Below are positions 26,669 through 36,400 of a stretch of 64,000 bases of DNA, in pieces. The stretch is from Paraktedonobacter sp035294465 (GTDB lineage Bacteria > Chloroflexota > Ktedonobacteria > Ktedonobacterales > Ktedonobacteraceae): assembly GCA_035294465.1 (NCBI GenBank), contig DATGKW010000217.1, positions 38,250 to 102,249 of the forward strand, written 5' to 3'. The position numbers were made by a program, and so were the translations under genes. The notes under the pieces are model-generated. The model saw nothing but the letters and a program-made list of their open reading frames with translations, did no database searches and was not told the DNA's origin. The number at the start of each line of letters is the position of its first letter. Within the stretch, counting starts at the first letter, position 1.

Positions 26669-27528
26669 AGATAATTACGACCTCTTCTTTTCAGGAAAAG
26701 CCAGGAAGCAAAGCAGTTTCGCGTTCGAGAAGTCGTACCTCTATCATGCTGATCGCATTCTGGCACACAATGCGCCGCGATATCATGGTCACTGCCCGCG
26801 GATTCGTTCCATTTCTTATGCAAGTGCTGGTGATGCCTTTCTCTCTCCTCATCGTTTTTGGCAGGATCCTACCGGGTGTTGGAACAATGGGACAGTTATA
26901 TCCGGCAACCTTCTTCCCCGGAGTGGTTGCTCTTACTATTTTCATGGCGAGTCTCCAGGGCATCTCACTATCGCTCATGCTAGACCTGGACTATAGCCGC
27001 GAAATAGATGATCGCTTGCTCGCCCCGGTTCCGATCAGCCTGGTTGCTGTGGAAAAGGTCGCCTTTGCCGCGGTACGCGCCATGACGGCAGGGATTCTTA
27101 CCTTTCCCCTGGCGTACTGGGTCTTAGGCAGCGGATACCAGGTGCGAACCGACGCTCTTGTCCCTCTCTTTGGCATTATGCTGCTCTACGCCTTATCCAG
27201 CTCAGCGCTGGGCCTCTTAATCGGCTCAGGGCTTTCGGCAGATAAGATCTATTTACTCTTTACACTGGTCTTTAGCGCGACCATGTATACGGGATGCGTG
27301 TACTATACCTGGAGCTCTATCAGTTCGATCAAGGTGCTTCAGATAATTACGATGTTCAACCCATTAACTTACGCCTCTGAGGGATTGCGTTACGCAATGG
27401 TTCCTCCCATCGATGGGCAGGTCGCTACTACCCTGCCCATCGGATGGGCACTGCTAGGGCTCAGTGCTTCATTCGTCATCTTCCTTACTATCGGCATACG
27501 GATATTCCACAAACGAGTGATCTCGTAG
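26665..27528 (+). CDS. ABC-2 permease, DrrB type
   Basis: Integral membrane permease of 287 residues with six predicted helices between about residues 45 and 285 and the ABC-2 family region near residues 70-110. The start overlaps the stop of the ATPase gene as ATGA, indicating translational coupling. The N-terminal 25 residues are polar and basic. It works with the DrrA-like ATPase. Confidence 0.9.
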   Translation: MKIITTSSFQEKPGSKAVSRSRSRTSIMLIAFWHTMRRDIMVTARGFVPFLMQVLVMPFSLLIVFGRILPGVGTMGQLYPATFFPGVVALTIFMASLQGISLSLMLDLDYSREIDDRLLAPVPISLVAVEKVAFAAVRAMTAGILTFPLAYWVLGSGYQVRTDALVPLFGIMLLYALSSSALGLLIGSGLSADKIYLLFTLVFSATMYTGCVYYTWSSISSIKVLQIITMFNPLTYASEGLRYAMVPPIDGQVATTLPIGWALLGLSASFVIFLTIGIRIFHKRVIS

Positions 27529-27572
27529 AAAAAAGTTGTTCTGGTGTAGATAAAGTCCAGAGGAGAAAAGCG

Positions 27573-28313
27573 ATGCGCGAAAAAAAGATCCTGGTAACGG
27601 GAGGCTCGCGCGGGATTGGAAGAGCCACAGTGCTCGCCCTGGCACAGTCTGGCGCACAGGTAGCCTTTACCTACAGCCGTAATCAAGCGGCTGCCGAAGA
27701 GGTCCTCTCTGAAGCAGTTGATGCAGAAGGGCGTGTGCTTGCCATACGGGCGGATGTGCAAGATTTTGGTCAGGCAAAACAGGTAGTCGAGGACGTGCAA
27801 AAGGAACTCGGCGACCTCGATGGCCTGGTCCTCAACGCAGGGATTACTCGCGACGGCTTACTGGCAATGATGCCAGAGGAGAATTGGGATGAGGTTATTG
27901 CAACCAATCTCAAAGGCGTCTTTAACTACGCGCGAGCAGCGATTTATGGCATGATACGTCAGCGATCAGGCAGAATCGTCTGCGTGAGCTCTGTCAGCGG
28001 TGGACGAATGGGCGTTGCGGGGCAGACAAACTATGGAGCGACAAAAGCGGCACAAATCGGTTTCGTCAAAGCGCTTGCCAAAGAAGTAGCTCCCTATGGT
28101 ATTACCGTAAACGCCGTGGCGCCCGGGTTTATTGAGACGGATATCTGGCAGTTGATCCCGGAAGCTAAGCGAGCTGGCTTGCTCAAAAGCATTCCCCTGG
28201 GAAGGCTTGGACAGCCGGAGGAGGTTGCCTCGGTAATTTGCTTCCTCCTCTCGGCAGAGGCCGGTTACATTACCGGCAATGTAGTAGAAATCGACGGCGG
28301 ACTCAGCGCTTAG
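27573..28313 (+). CDS. 3-ketoacyl-ACP reductase (FabG-like)
   Basis: Ketoreductase of 246 residues, the standard FabG length. It has an intact NADPH loop (TGGSRGIG), LNAG, catalytic Ser in CVSSVSGG, Tyr-Lys in NYGATKAA, and the C-terminal GYITGNVVEIDGG. The start at 27573 follows AGAGGAG. It leads the set FabG-ACP-KS-CLF-FabZ, the gene content of highly reducing type II PKSs, so it probably reduces beta-keto groups on the ACP encoded next. It contrasts with the degenerate SDR of the first operon. Confidence 0.92.
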   Translation: MREKKILVTGGSRGIGRATVLALAQSGAQVAFTYSRNQAAAEEVLSEAVDAEGRVLAIRADVQDFGQAKQVVEDVQKELGDLDGLVLNAGITRDGLLAMMPEENWDEVIATNLKGVFNYARAAIYGMIRQRSGRIVCVSSVSGGRMGVAGQTNYGATKAAQIGFVKALAKEVAPYGITVNAVAPGFIETDIWQLIPEAKRAGLLKSIPLGRLGQPEEVASVICFLLSAEAGYITGNVVEIDGGLSA

Positions 28314-28453
28314 GCAACTCATCGCGAGAGGTTGACCATTTTCATCCTTGCAGCCAGGCACGGGAGAGCAAAACGGCCAACCCCTTGCGGAGAAAGCCTC
28401 GGTAAGAAGTTGTATCAAGAAACGATTGTAGCTTAAAAAGGAGAAAGAGCAAC

Positions 28454-28702
28454 ATGAGTGAGATGGAACTGCGACACGAGTTGAAAGAGATCATCATGGA
28501 TATTGTCGAAATCGATGATTTCAACGACGATGATAACCTGGTGACCCAACTGAATGTGGACTCGATGCTGCTGCTGGAAATTGTGGCGCGGATCGAAAAG
28601 CGATATCGTATCCGCATCCCCGAGGACTGCTTCCCGAAAATGGAAACGCTCAATGCGGTCGTACACATCGTTTCCGGGATCTTGCAGCCTGTCGGCCGCT
28701 AG
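28454..28702 (+). CDS. Acyl carrier protein
   Basis: ACP of 82 residues. The phosphopantetheine site is Ser37 in NVDSMLLLE, a DSM variant of the DSL motif. It is acidic with the helix II and III pattern of the family. It lies 26 bases before the KS gene of the second set and is its probable partner. AAGGAG precedes the ATG. Confidence 0.92.
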   Translation: MSEMELRHELKEIIMDIVEIDDFNDDDNLVTQLNVDSMLLLEIVARIEKRYRIRIPEDCFPKMETLNAVVHIVSGILQPVGR

Positions 28703-28728
28703 CATATTCAGTGGATGGAGAAGAGAGT

Positions 28729-29940
28729 ATGACACGGCGGATTGTCATCACCGGCTTAGGCGTGCTCTCGCCAATTGGCAGCGGATGCACAGAGTTCTGG
28801 CAACAGCTCATCGCCGGAACAGTTGGAACGGGACCAATTCAGGCTTTTGATACGAGCATCTTTGATGCACATAATGGCGGTGAAGTGCAGCATTTTGATC
28901 CTGCGAAGTACTTTTCTGTGCTCGATCCTGAGACATGCCCCCGCACAACGCAATTAGCTGTCGCCGCCGCCAGGATGGCCGTAGAGGACGCCGAAGTATT
29001 ACACGCCGACTACGCGCTTGAGCGCATCGGTGTGTGTATGGGAACCACAATGGGGAATGAGTCAGTGGTGGAAGACGAAAACAATCGGCGCATTCAAAAC
29101 AGCCCGGCGCTGCCGGAGACGCTCGTCTCACACTACGTCCAGACCTTTATTACTTCGGCAATCGCGCAGGAACTGGCCATAGAAGGCCCCTGCCACGTGA
29201 TACCGACGGCCTGCGCGGCAGGCAACTATGCCATCGGCTGGGGAATGGATATGATCCAGGACGGCCTGATTGATGTAGCGATTGTGGGAGGAGCCGACGC
29301 GATTTCGCGAGGATGCTTTGCCGTTTTTCACCGCCTGGGTGCCATCGCAGACGAGGTATGCCAGCCCTTTGACCGCGACCGTACAGGCATGCTGGTGAGC
29401 GAGGGCGCGGGTGTGCTCGTTCTAGAGGACTACGGCAGGGCCGTGAAACGTGGCGCAAGGATCTACGCCGAATTGTTGGGATACGGTCTGTCCTGCGATG
29501 CGCATCATCCAACCGCGCCGCATCCCGAAGGGCTTGGCGCTCAATCTTCCATGCTGCGTGCCCTGCGGGAAAGTTCCCTGGAGCCGGAAGCCGTTTCGTA
29601 CATCAGCGCACACGGCACAGGCACGCCTGCAAACGATGCGTCTGAATCTCTGGCAGTACGAAAAGTATTTGGAGCGAGAGCTGACCAGCTACCGGTCAGC
29701 TCTATCAAATCGATGCTAGGGCATACTATGGGCGCAGCAAGCGCAATTGAGGCTGTGGCTTGTGCGTTAACCATCTATTCCGGCACGATACCACCAACCG
29801 TCAATTATCGAGAAAGCGACCCGGCGTGCTTGCAGGCGGTTGTTCCCAATCACGCGCTTGATTACCCTGTTGAAGTGGCAATGAGTAACTCATTCGCATT
29901 TGGAGGAAATATCTCCACGATTGTAATGAAGAGAGTATAG
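28729..29940 (+). CDS. Ketosynthase of the second type II set
   Basis: Beta-ketoacyl-ACP synthase of 403 residues, FabF-like, with Cys162 in PTACAAG, His in SAHGTGTPAND and His in MLGHTMGAAS all present. It pairs with the CLF-like gene two bases downstream. It resembles KSs of polyene and reducing type II systems more than aromatic KS-alpha (TACAAG rather than STGCTAG). The start follows GGAGAAGAG. It probably extends a reduced or polyene chain together with the adjacent FabG and FabZ. Confidence 0.9.
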   Translation: MTRRIVITGLGVLSPIGSGCTEFWQQLIAGTVGTGPIQAFDTSIFDAHNGGEVQHFDPAKYFSVLDPETCPRTTQLAVAAARMAVEDAEVLHADYALERIGVCMGTTMGNESVVEDENNRRIQNSPALPETLVSHYVQTFITSAIAQELAIEGPCHVIPTACAAGNYAIGWGMDMIQDGLIDVAIVGGADAISRGCFAVFHRLGAIADEVCQPFDRDRTGMLVSEGAGVLVLEDYGRAVKRGARIYAELLGYGLSCDAHHPTAPHPEGLGAQSSMLRALRESSLEPEAVSYISAHGTGTPANDASESLAVRKVFGARADQLPVSSIKSMLGHTMGAASAIEAVACALTIYSGTIPPTVNYRESDPACLQAVVPNHALDYPVEVAMSNSFAFGGNISTIVMKRV

Positions 29941-29942
29941 CT

Positions 29943-31175
29943 ATGGCAAAACATGATGGACCCATAGTCATTACGGGAATGGGGGCCGTGAGTCCCTTTG
30001 GACTGGGAGTAGAGGCGTTCTGGTCGGCGTTGAAACAGGGAGAACGCCCGATAGCCGCGTTAGAGCAGGATGCTCAGCCCGTGCCAGGATTGAAAGTGAG
30101 AGGATGGCAACCCGCCGATCTTCTTGGCAAGCGGGGCCTTCAATATCTGCACCCCAGTGCGCAATTCTTGCTAGGAGCATCGCAGCTGGCTTTACAACAG
30201 GCAGACCTGGCCGACGGGAAAACCAATCCTGATGAATTAGGCGTGACTATCGGCTGTAATCTGGTGGGATTACAAGCTATCTCTGACTACGACTACACAG
30301 CCATAGTGGAAGGGCCACGTTATGTGAGCCCGATGGAGGCTCCGAACACGCTGGCAAACGCTCCCGCCTCCCATCTCGCGATTCGCCTGAAAGCGCGTGC
30401 CTTGAACACAACGATTGCCTCGGGACAGTGCGCAGGTCTGGACGCACTGGGATATGCAGCGAAAGCAGTGAGAGAGGGACGAGCACGACAGGTGATCGTC
30501 GGGGGCGTGGAAGAATTAAGTCCCGCAGTGCTCTGGATATACCGTAACTCAAAGATAGTATCTGGGAAGCACATGGAAAATGTCGGCCGCCCGTTCGACC
30601 TGGAGAGCACTGGCTGGCTGCCCAGTGAGGGAGCGGCAGTGGCAGTATTAGAGCGCAAAGAGGACACGCTGACTCGTGGCGCTCGTCCCCTCGCTGAGCT
30701 TGTAGGATGGTCAAGCGCTTTTGCCCCTTCACAAACCTTTGAGCAACGGTCAAGGGTTCTGGAAAGAGCCGCACGACAAGCCCTGGACACAGCAGGTTTG
30801 GTTCCAGAAGATGTTGACGTGGTCATCGCCGGAGCCAGTGGACTGAGGGAACAAGATCAAGCCGAGGCGCTGGCCCTGCACAATCTGTTGATGAATAATC
30901 CACGAGCGTCTGTGACCGCCATTAAGGGCACACTTGGAGAAACATACGGAGCGAGCGGCCTTTTCCAGGCTCTGGCCGCCATATGTATGATGAATTACGG
31001 CATTATCCCTCCCACAACGGAAAGAAAACGCCCCTATCCTGCGACACTCTTCTTTAACGGTTTGCTCACAGAGGCCCGCGTCTGGCCCGAAAGCAGGCAT
31101 GGCACGACGTTACTGCTTACTCAGGATCTTTTTGGATCAACCAGCGCTGTTGTGTTGCGGGGATGCCAGGAGTAG
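29943..31175 (+). CDS. Chain-length factor of the second set
   Basis: Condensing-enzyme homologue of 410 residues. The active-site Cys aligns with Gln162 in SGQCAGLD, the classical CLF substitution, and the next residue is a Cys. The HGTGT and GH motifs are replaced (GASGLRE, GTLGETYG), so it cannot condense alone. It starts two bases after the KS stop. It is a second, independent KS/CLF pair in the cluster. Confidence 0.88.
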   Translation: MAKHDGPIVITGMGAVSPFGLGVEAFWSALKQGERPIAALEQDAQPVPGLKVRGWQPADLLGKRGLQYLHPSAQFLLGASQLALQQADLADGKTNPDELGVTIGCNLVGLQAISDYDYTAIVEGPRYVSPMEAPNTLANAPASHLAIRLKARALNTTIASGQCAGLDALGYAAKAVREGRARQVIVGGVEELSPAVLWIYRNSKIVSGKHMENVGRPFDLESTGWLPSEGAAVAVLERKEDTLTRGARPLAELVGWSSAFAPSQTFEQRSRVLERAARQALDTAGLVPEDVDVVIAGASGLREQDQAEALALHNLLMNNPRASVTAIKGTLGETYGASGLFQALAAICMMNYGIIPPTTERKRPYPATLFFNGLLTEARVWPESRHGTTLLLTQDLFGSTSAVVLRGCQE

Positions 31176-31193
31176 AAGAGAAGGAAAGAAGCT

Positions 31194-31643
31194 ATGAGCA
31201 TGGTAATGGGATTTGACGATGTTTGTCGCTTGCTGCCACAAAGTTATCCATTCATTATGGTAGATGTGGTGGAGGAGCTGCAACAAGGGAAACATATAAT
31301 TTGTCGGAAAAGTGTCACTGGCAACGAGTGGATGTTCCCTGGACATTTTCCGCGAAAAGCGATTTTTCCAGGAGTATTGTTGATCGAAGGGTTGGCACAG
31401 TCGGCTATCTTGCTCTTGCGAGCGAGCGATTCGTCGGACGTGCCAAAGGAGGCAACGTATCTGCTAGCCAGCGTGAAAGCTCGATTTCTGAAGCCAGTAG
31501 TGCCTGGAGACCAGCTTCGCTTCGTATGCGAAGCGATCAAATTTGCCAGCACCGGAGGAGTCGTTGAAGGCGAAGGGTTTGTAGACAGAGAAGTGGTAGT
31601 AAAGGCTACTCTTACGTTTGCCATCCAGGATCAGAACTGCTAG
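31194..31643 (+). CDS. 3-hydroxyacyl-ACP dehydratase (FabZ-like)
   Basis: Hot-dog fold dehydratase of 149 residues. The catalytic His is in FPGHFPRKAIFPGVL and the Glu in LIEGLAQ, both in FabZ positions. It removes water from 3-hydroxyacyl-ACP to give a trans-alkene. With FabG, ACP and KS/CLF it completes a chain-reducing module; no enoyl reductase is seen, so the product may stay unsaturated. It closes the co-directional run. Confidence 0.92.
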   Translation: MSMVMGFDDVCRLLPQSYPFIMVDVVEELQQGKHIICRKSVTGNEWMFPGHFPRKAIFPGVLLIEGLAQSAILLLRASDSSDVPKEATYLLASVKARFLKPVVPGDQLRFVCEAIKFASTGGVVEGEGFVDREVVVKATLTFAIQDQNC

Positions 31644-32167
31644 AGCTTTTCGCCTGAGACCAGTAGTGTCAATCAATGTCATGTCAGAGTCGCATAAAGG
31701 CTCAATCCGCCATTTTCGAGTATCCTGAACATTTTTACGTACCATCCGTTCGGCTGAAACTCGCTCTCTCTAGCGAGGACAAGCAAAGAGATCTTCCATT
31801 GACGAACCTTCGAGTTTATCCGCCCCAATCCTCCCTCACCTCCAATTTTCCCTGAGAGTGCCTCTGATTCTCAAGCTTTCCGCCCTCGCTGGCCGCAGCG
31901 CGCGGCGAAGCCGCGCCAGGAGGATTTGAGTGGTTCTGTGAACAGGACGGAAATCAGACACACTCTGATATTCAGCGGCTCTCTATAAAGCAAGGAGAAG
32001 CTTTCGCAGCAGTTCAAGATTCTTCGCAATATACTCGCGAGTACATTGCGAAGAATCTTGAACTGCTGCGAAAGACAAGCGAATGACCAGTCAAGGAGCA
32101 TAGAGTATCTTCTTCTCAGAAGAAATTTGATCCATCCTGTTGACTCATACTCAGAAAGGGAACAACA
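31644..32167. other. Gene-free stretch with strong secondary structure
   Basis: No ORF with a ribosome site is seen in these 524 bases. A GC stem GCGCGGC/GCCGCGC (31900-31916) lacks a T-tract. A 74-base near-perfect palindrome lies at 32001-32074 and is listed separately. The 90 bases after it lead into the small-protein genes; no clear promoter hexamers are visible. Confidence 0.6.
32001..32074. repeat. Large near-perfect palindrome
   Basis: Arms of 30 bases (32001-32030 and 32045-32074) are exact complements. The 14-base centre itself contains the palindrome TACTCGCGAGTA, so almost all 74 bases can pair. There is no U-tract on either side. It may form a cruciform, a transcript-end hairpin or a mobile palindromic element. 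Confidence 0.85.
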
Positions 32168-32362
32168 ATGCAGAAGAAACAAGCTTATTTGCTGACGACC
32201 TGGGAAAAGCTTAGCGTTTTGCTGCTTATCCTGATCATTCTAGGCGGCCTCGCCCTCTATCTTCCGGCTGTTCCTCCGCCTGTTCAAGCCAATGCAGCAC
32301 CTTACCCACATTACATCAGTAGATACGCCCCTCCGGGCCAGTGCGGTTTCAATCCTTGCTAG
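32168..32362 (+). CDS. Small exported peptide, possible precursor
   Basis: A 64-residue protein. A basic head and a strong hydrophobic segment (about residues 17-33) end in a Pro-rich stretch and an ANA-A signal-peptidase-like site. The outer tail, about 21 residues, is rich in Tyr and Pro and ends in QCGFNPC with two Cys. The ribosome site AAAGGGAAC is good. It lies 69 bases before an NHLP-clan small protein and the regulator gene. I do not recognise the family; a secreted signal or matured peptide is possible. Confidence 0.65.
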   Translation: MQKKQAYLLTTWEKLSVLLLILIILGGLALYLPAVPPPVQANAAPYPHYISRYAPPGQCGFNPC

Positions 32363-32431
32363 TACGCTGCTTTTCGGCCCGGGAGGCAGGCAGCTTGGCC
32401 AGCCGGACCGGGCACTTACGGAGAGAAAACA

Positions 32432-32668
32432 ATGACCAGAAAAATTATCAATGCCATACTTGGCCTGGCCTCTGTCGACTCAACCTTTTGTCAAGAGTTG
32501 CTTGAGAATCCCTTACAGGCGGTACAAGCGAGACACTTTGAGCTAACTCCAGAGGAACAGGAGATGTTTCGGCAGATTGCCGCCAGAGATCTCTATGAAT
32601 TCAGCCAGATTCTGCTCGCCCTGCTTGATCCGTCGGATCAAAGCACCCAGAAGCAGCAAGAGAGTTAG
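32432..32668 (+). CDS. NHLP-clan-like small protein
   Basis: A 78-residue protein, FCQELLENPLQAVQ...ELTPEEQEMF, which resembles the Os1348/Franean1_4349 NHLP-clan leader-like proteins in having an ENP-x-A helix followed by LTPEE. Such sequences act as RiPP leaders or stand alone next to regulators. No core-like Cys/Ser/Thr cluster is present at the C-terminus, which ends Gln-rich. GGAGAG precedes the ATG. It sits between the exported peptide gene and the regulator gene, all co-directional. Confidence 0.65.
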   Translation: MTRKIINAILGLASVDSTFCQELLENPLQAVQARHFELTPEEQEMFRQIAARDLYEFSQILLALLDPSDQSTQKQQES

Positions 32669-32695
32669 CTAACAACCAGGAGGGAGATAGAGCCA

Positions 32696-33373
32696 ATGAT
32701 ACCTCTGCTGGAGAAAAGCGCCCCATTGACGTTTGAAAGCATACGCTCCCATCCAGACCATGCGGTCAAAGTAATGATTATCGACAGCCATACGCTGCTG
32801 CGCCAAGCACTGCACAGACTCGTGGCTACCTTCTCCCATCTTCAGGTTTGCGCCGACCTAGCGACTTTGCAGCAAGCCCCTCTGCTTTTGCAACAAACGC
32901 AGGTACACGTGATCACGCTTGGCAGTTCTATTCCGGTATCCGAGTGTCTTCAATTTGCCAGGTTCCTGCTTGAACACCACGCCTCGGTTGGCCTGGTGGT
33001 GATTCAGAACCGCCTGACTCCTGAGACCACGATGACCTTGATTAAACAGGGAATCCATGGCTTGCTGGGAGAAGCAGCATCAGAGGAAGATCTGGCCCGT
33101 GCGATCACCGTAGCGGCGGCGGGTGGTACCTTTCTGGATCGGCGCGCAAGCGAAATTCTTGCCACCTCCGTCTCCCGAGCCCCGCTTCACTTCACCAGCC
33201 GAGAAGTCGAGGTGCTCTCATTACTCAAGCGCGGCGAATCCAACTGCCGCATCGCGCACCTGCTAGGAGTAAAGGAAAAAACGATTGAGAAACACCTCTC
33301 CCACATTTACGAAAAGCTCCATGTCAACTCACGGGCTGGCGCGATCCTGCAAACTCAACGCCTGTATATCTAA
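32696..33373 (+). CDS. NarL/LuxR-type regulator with atypical receiver
   Basis: Response-regulator-like protein of 225 residues. The receiver-like domain (residues 22-145) opens VKVMIIDSHTLLRQAL, but the phosphoacceptor Asp position reads VITLGSS, so phosphorylation at that site is unlikely. The LuxR helix-turn-helix (residues 160-220) is intact (TSREVEVLSLLKRG, KTIEKHLSHIYEKL). It may respond to a ligand or partner. AGGAGG precedes the ATG. It converges on the large SARP gene. Confidence 0.87.
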   Translation: MIPLLEKSAPLTFESIRSHPDHAVKVMIIDSHTLLRQALHRLVATFSHLQVCADLATLQQAPLLLQQTQVHVITLGSSIPVSECLQFARFLLEHHASVGLVVIQNRLTPETTMTLIKQGIHGLLGEAASEEDLARAITVAAAGGTFLDRRASEILATSVSRAPLHFTSREVEVLSLLKRGESNCRIAHLLGVKEKTIEKHLSHIYEKLHVNSRAGAILQTQRLYI

Positions 33374-33413
33374 AAACCAATCCCTACTCCTGATATCCCT
33401 GCCGGAGCAGGTG

Positions 33414-33462
33414 GCGGGCACTCGCAGCTACGGCAGGGACACCTCGGTCTGCGAGTGCCCGC
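33414..33462. terminator. Terminator between convergent regulators
   Basis: GCGGGCACTCGCAG (33414-33427) pairs exactly with CTGCGAGTGCCCGC (33449-33462). The right arm lies in the last codons of the large leftward regulator gene. The hairpin separates the two convergent regulator genes. Confidence 0.65.
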
Positions 33463-36400
33463 TCAGCCGCCGATACAGGTTCTCAATCGCCGTTCCGGGC
33501 GTCGTGTTCAGCTCCTGTTGTAGCGTCTCCTTGCAGCGTTGGTACTGTCGTATGGCTACTCCTCGTCTCCCCTGGCGAATATAACAGCGCATCAACCCAT
33601 AATGGGCTTGCTCCAGACAAGGATCCACCGCCAGCATTTGCTGCCAGTGGGTCGCACACTCCTCGATTTCTCCCCGTTGCCAGGCCAGTTGGGCGAGGTG
33701 CCGGTGGGCGTCCAGGTACATCCGGCGGAGTTCATCGCGCCGCAAGCCGCACCAATCATTGTAAAACGACTGCACATAATCTCCCTGATAAAGCTCTACC
33801 ATGTTTTCAAAGGCCGCGCGGCCCAACTCCTGCTTTCCCTCGATCAGAGCTTGCTTGCCATGAGCGTAGTGCTCCTCAAAGGCCGCTACATCGTACCAGA
33901 CCCCGTTCTGGCCATAGACCGATGTCAGATCCAGCCTGTAGACCCCGGCGCGGGAAACAATGGTGGACTCTCCACCCAGGGCCTTGCGCAGATAATGGAT
34001 CGTGGAATAGAAGGTCTGCATCGTCTGTTCATCTACTTCTTCCCACAGCGCAGTGAGGATCTGTTCCTTACGCATGGGTCGCGCGCAGTCCAGCAAATAG
34101 AAGCACAATTCCATGGATCGGGCCATACGCCAGCGGGTAATGGGTTGCCCATCGAGTAGCACGGCAGGTTCTCCCAGAGCAATGATTTTGAGCCGAGGAG
34201 CTGCAATGGGCGTACTGAATGCAGCAGAAAGTGGCGCGGGTGCAGTCAGTGTCGTTTCCGTCTCGTCCTCTTGCTGCGCTTGCTCCTGTTCTTCCTGCAT
34301 GGGTTCGCCAGACGCCCAGCGTAATAAAGCTCGCAGCGTGGCGCACTCAGGACGCCGCTCGATGGCCTGCTGCAACCGAGGCAACACGCGCAATTCTGTG
34401 CGTACCCGCTGCTCATAGCTATCGAAAGTCGTCAGGATTTCTTCGACGACGGCCAGTTGTTGGAAAAGTTCCGACCACTGTTTTTGTCCTAAAAAGCAGG
34501 CAGACAGACGCACCAGCGCTTGCAGTTGTTCACGCTTAAAACCAATCGCTCGCCAGGCAGCTTCGGCGGTCTCTAGCAAAGGGAGAGCTTCGGCATAGCG
34601 GTGTCGATGCAGCAAGACTGTGCCCAGCGCCAGGTCGCGCTTGGTCTGTTCCACAGGATAGCCCGCTGCCCCACCCGCCTGCTCCCTTACCTGGATCTCG
34701 GAGAGCAGCAAGCTGGCGGTAGCTGCGTCACCGATGTAGAGATAGGTCAACGCCAGAATCAACAGGGCATCGTTGAGCAGGCTCACATCGCCCAGATCTC
34801 GCGCAAGAGCCAGACCTTCCTCAGCAACAGTCAACGAGCGGTCGTAAAGCCCCTGCTCCTGGTAGAACTCGCCCAGGCTGACCAGGACATACCCTTGGAG
34901 GCGGGGTAAGCGCAACGGACGCTTCGAAAGCTCCAGCCCTTCTTGCAACAAACGCTCCGCTTCTTCGAGTTTTCCCTGATCCCAGCTAAGATAGGCTCTC
35001 CCAATCAGATGATTCACCATCCCGCGCGTATCATGCAATTGTCCCCAGCAGGCTGTCGCCCGCGCGCTATGGTGTTCGGCCAGGGCAAAGTGTCCTAGCC
35101 TGCGATAGGCGGTTGCTAATAAGCTGTGCGCCCCTGCGGTCAAATAGCTAATGGTGTGGCGCCCCCAGAGTTGAAGCGCCTTTTGATAGTGGGCGATCTC
35201 CGCGCTTGGGTCTCCCAGAAATTCGGCACAGGTACCAAGATAGGAATGGGCCAATGCTTTCAGCGCCACTTCATCGGCAGGTAGCTGAGCCAGCACCTGC
35301 TGACAGAGTTGCCGCGCCTGCTGGTATGCTCCCTGTAAACACAAGGCATACCCCTGAGCGATTGCCAGCTCCGCTCGCAGCAGGGGCAATTCACCGGGGG
35401 AGGCCAGTTGGGGTGAAGGATGGTTGAGCAAGCTCGCAATTCGTTCCAACAGAGGCAGCGCCTGGTCCAGCTCACCGTTGCGCAAATAGATGTTCACTTG
35501 GACGAGCAACAACCTGGGGTAACGAGACGTAGTCGCCTCGGGGAATGCAGAAATCCAATGCAGCAGCGTCTCGGTATGCCCCTGCTCAATCATCCCCTGC
35601 GCTGAGGCATCAATCAGTTGAGCCGCGACCTCATCCATTCCGGCTTCCAACGCATGGTAGATGGCCTGCTCATACCGGTTCTCTGCCCTCAAAAGCTCGG
35701 TAGCGCGTTGGTGCAGCCGTACAAACTGTTCTGGTGCTTGCTGGCGCAATTCTTCGTAGAGCAGATCGCGCAAGACCGGATGGCAGAGATAAATCAGCTC
35801 CGTGCCCTCTTCACTGTGGGTTACAAACAACCCATGGTGCTCTAATGCACGCAGACGTTGGCTCGCCTGATCTATTGTGAGGTCCAGTAACTCGGCGCAC
35901 AGATTGGGACGCATCTCCCGCAAAATCACCGCCTCTTTCAGAAAGCTATACATATCCTGATGCCGTTTGAAAATCTCATTGACCACATAGGAGAAGAGTG
36001 CCTGGGTGTGAATCGGCACTTCCTGGCCCTGGCGAGACAGAGGCGCGTTTCTCGCGCGCTGGAGGAACTCCATCCCACCCAGGCGAGTTCCCAGCAATAG
36101 CCCGGTAATCCAGCCATCAAAGTTGATTGCTAGCTGCCTGGCTTCCTCTTCACTCAGGATCCGGCTTCCCTGGAGCCTGGCCAGCTCGCAAATTTCCTGA
36201 GCAGAAAAGCGTAGGGAATCCCGCCCGATACCCAGCATGGCATGTTCAGCTAGCAGCGAGGCAAAATCTAGTTCAGGTACCTCACGGCTCTCCAGCACCA
36301 GCACACCGTGCTCCGGCATATGGTTGACCAGATAGTCCACCAGGGGCGTAATCGCGCGAGATTCGTTCACTTCGTGATACTGGCAAAACAGCAGGGCGAA

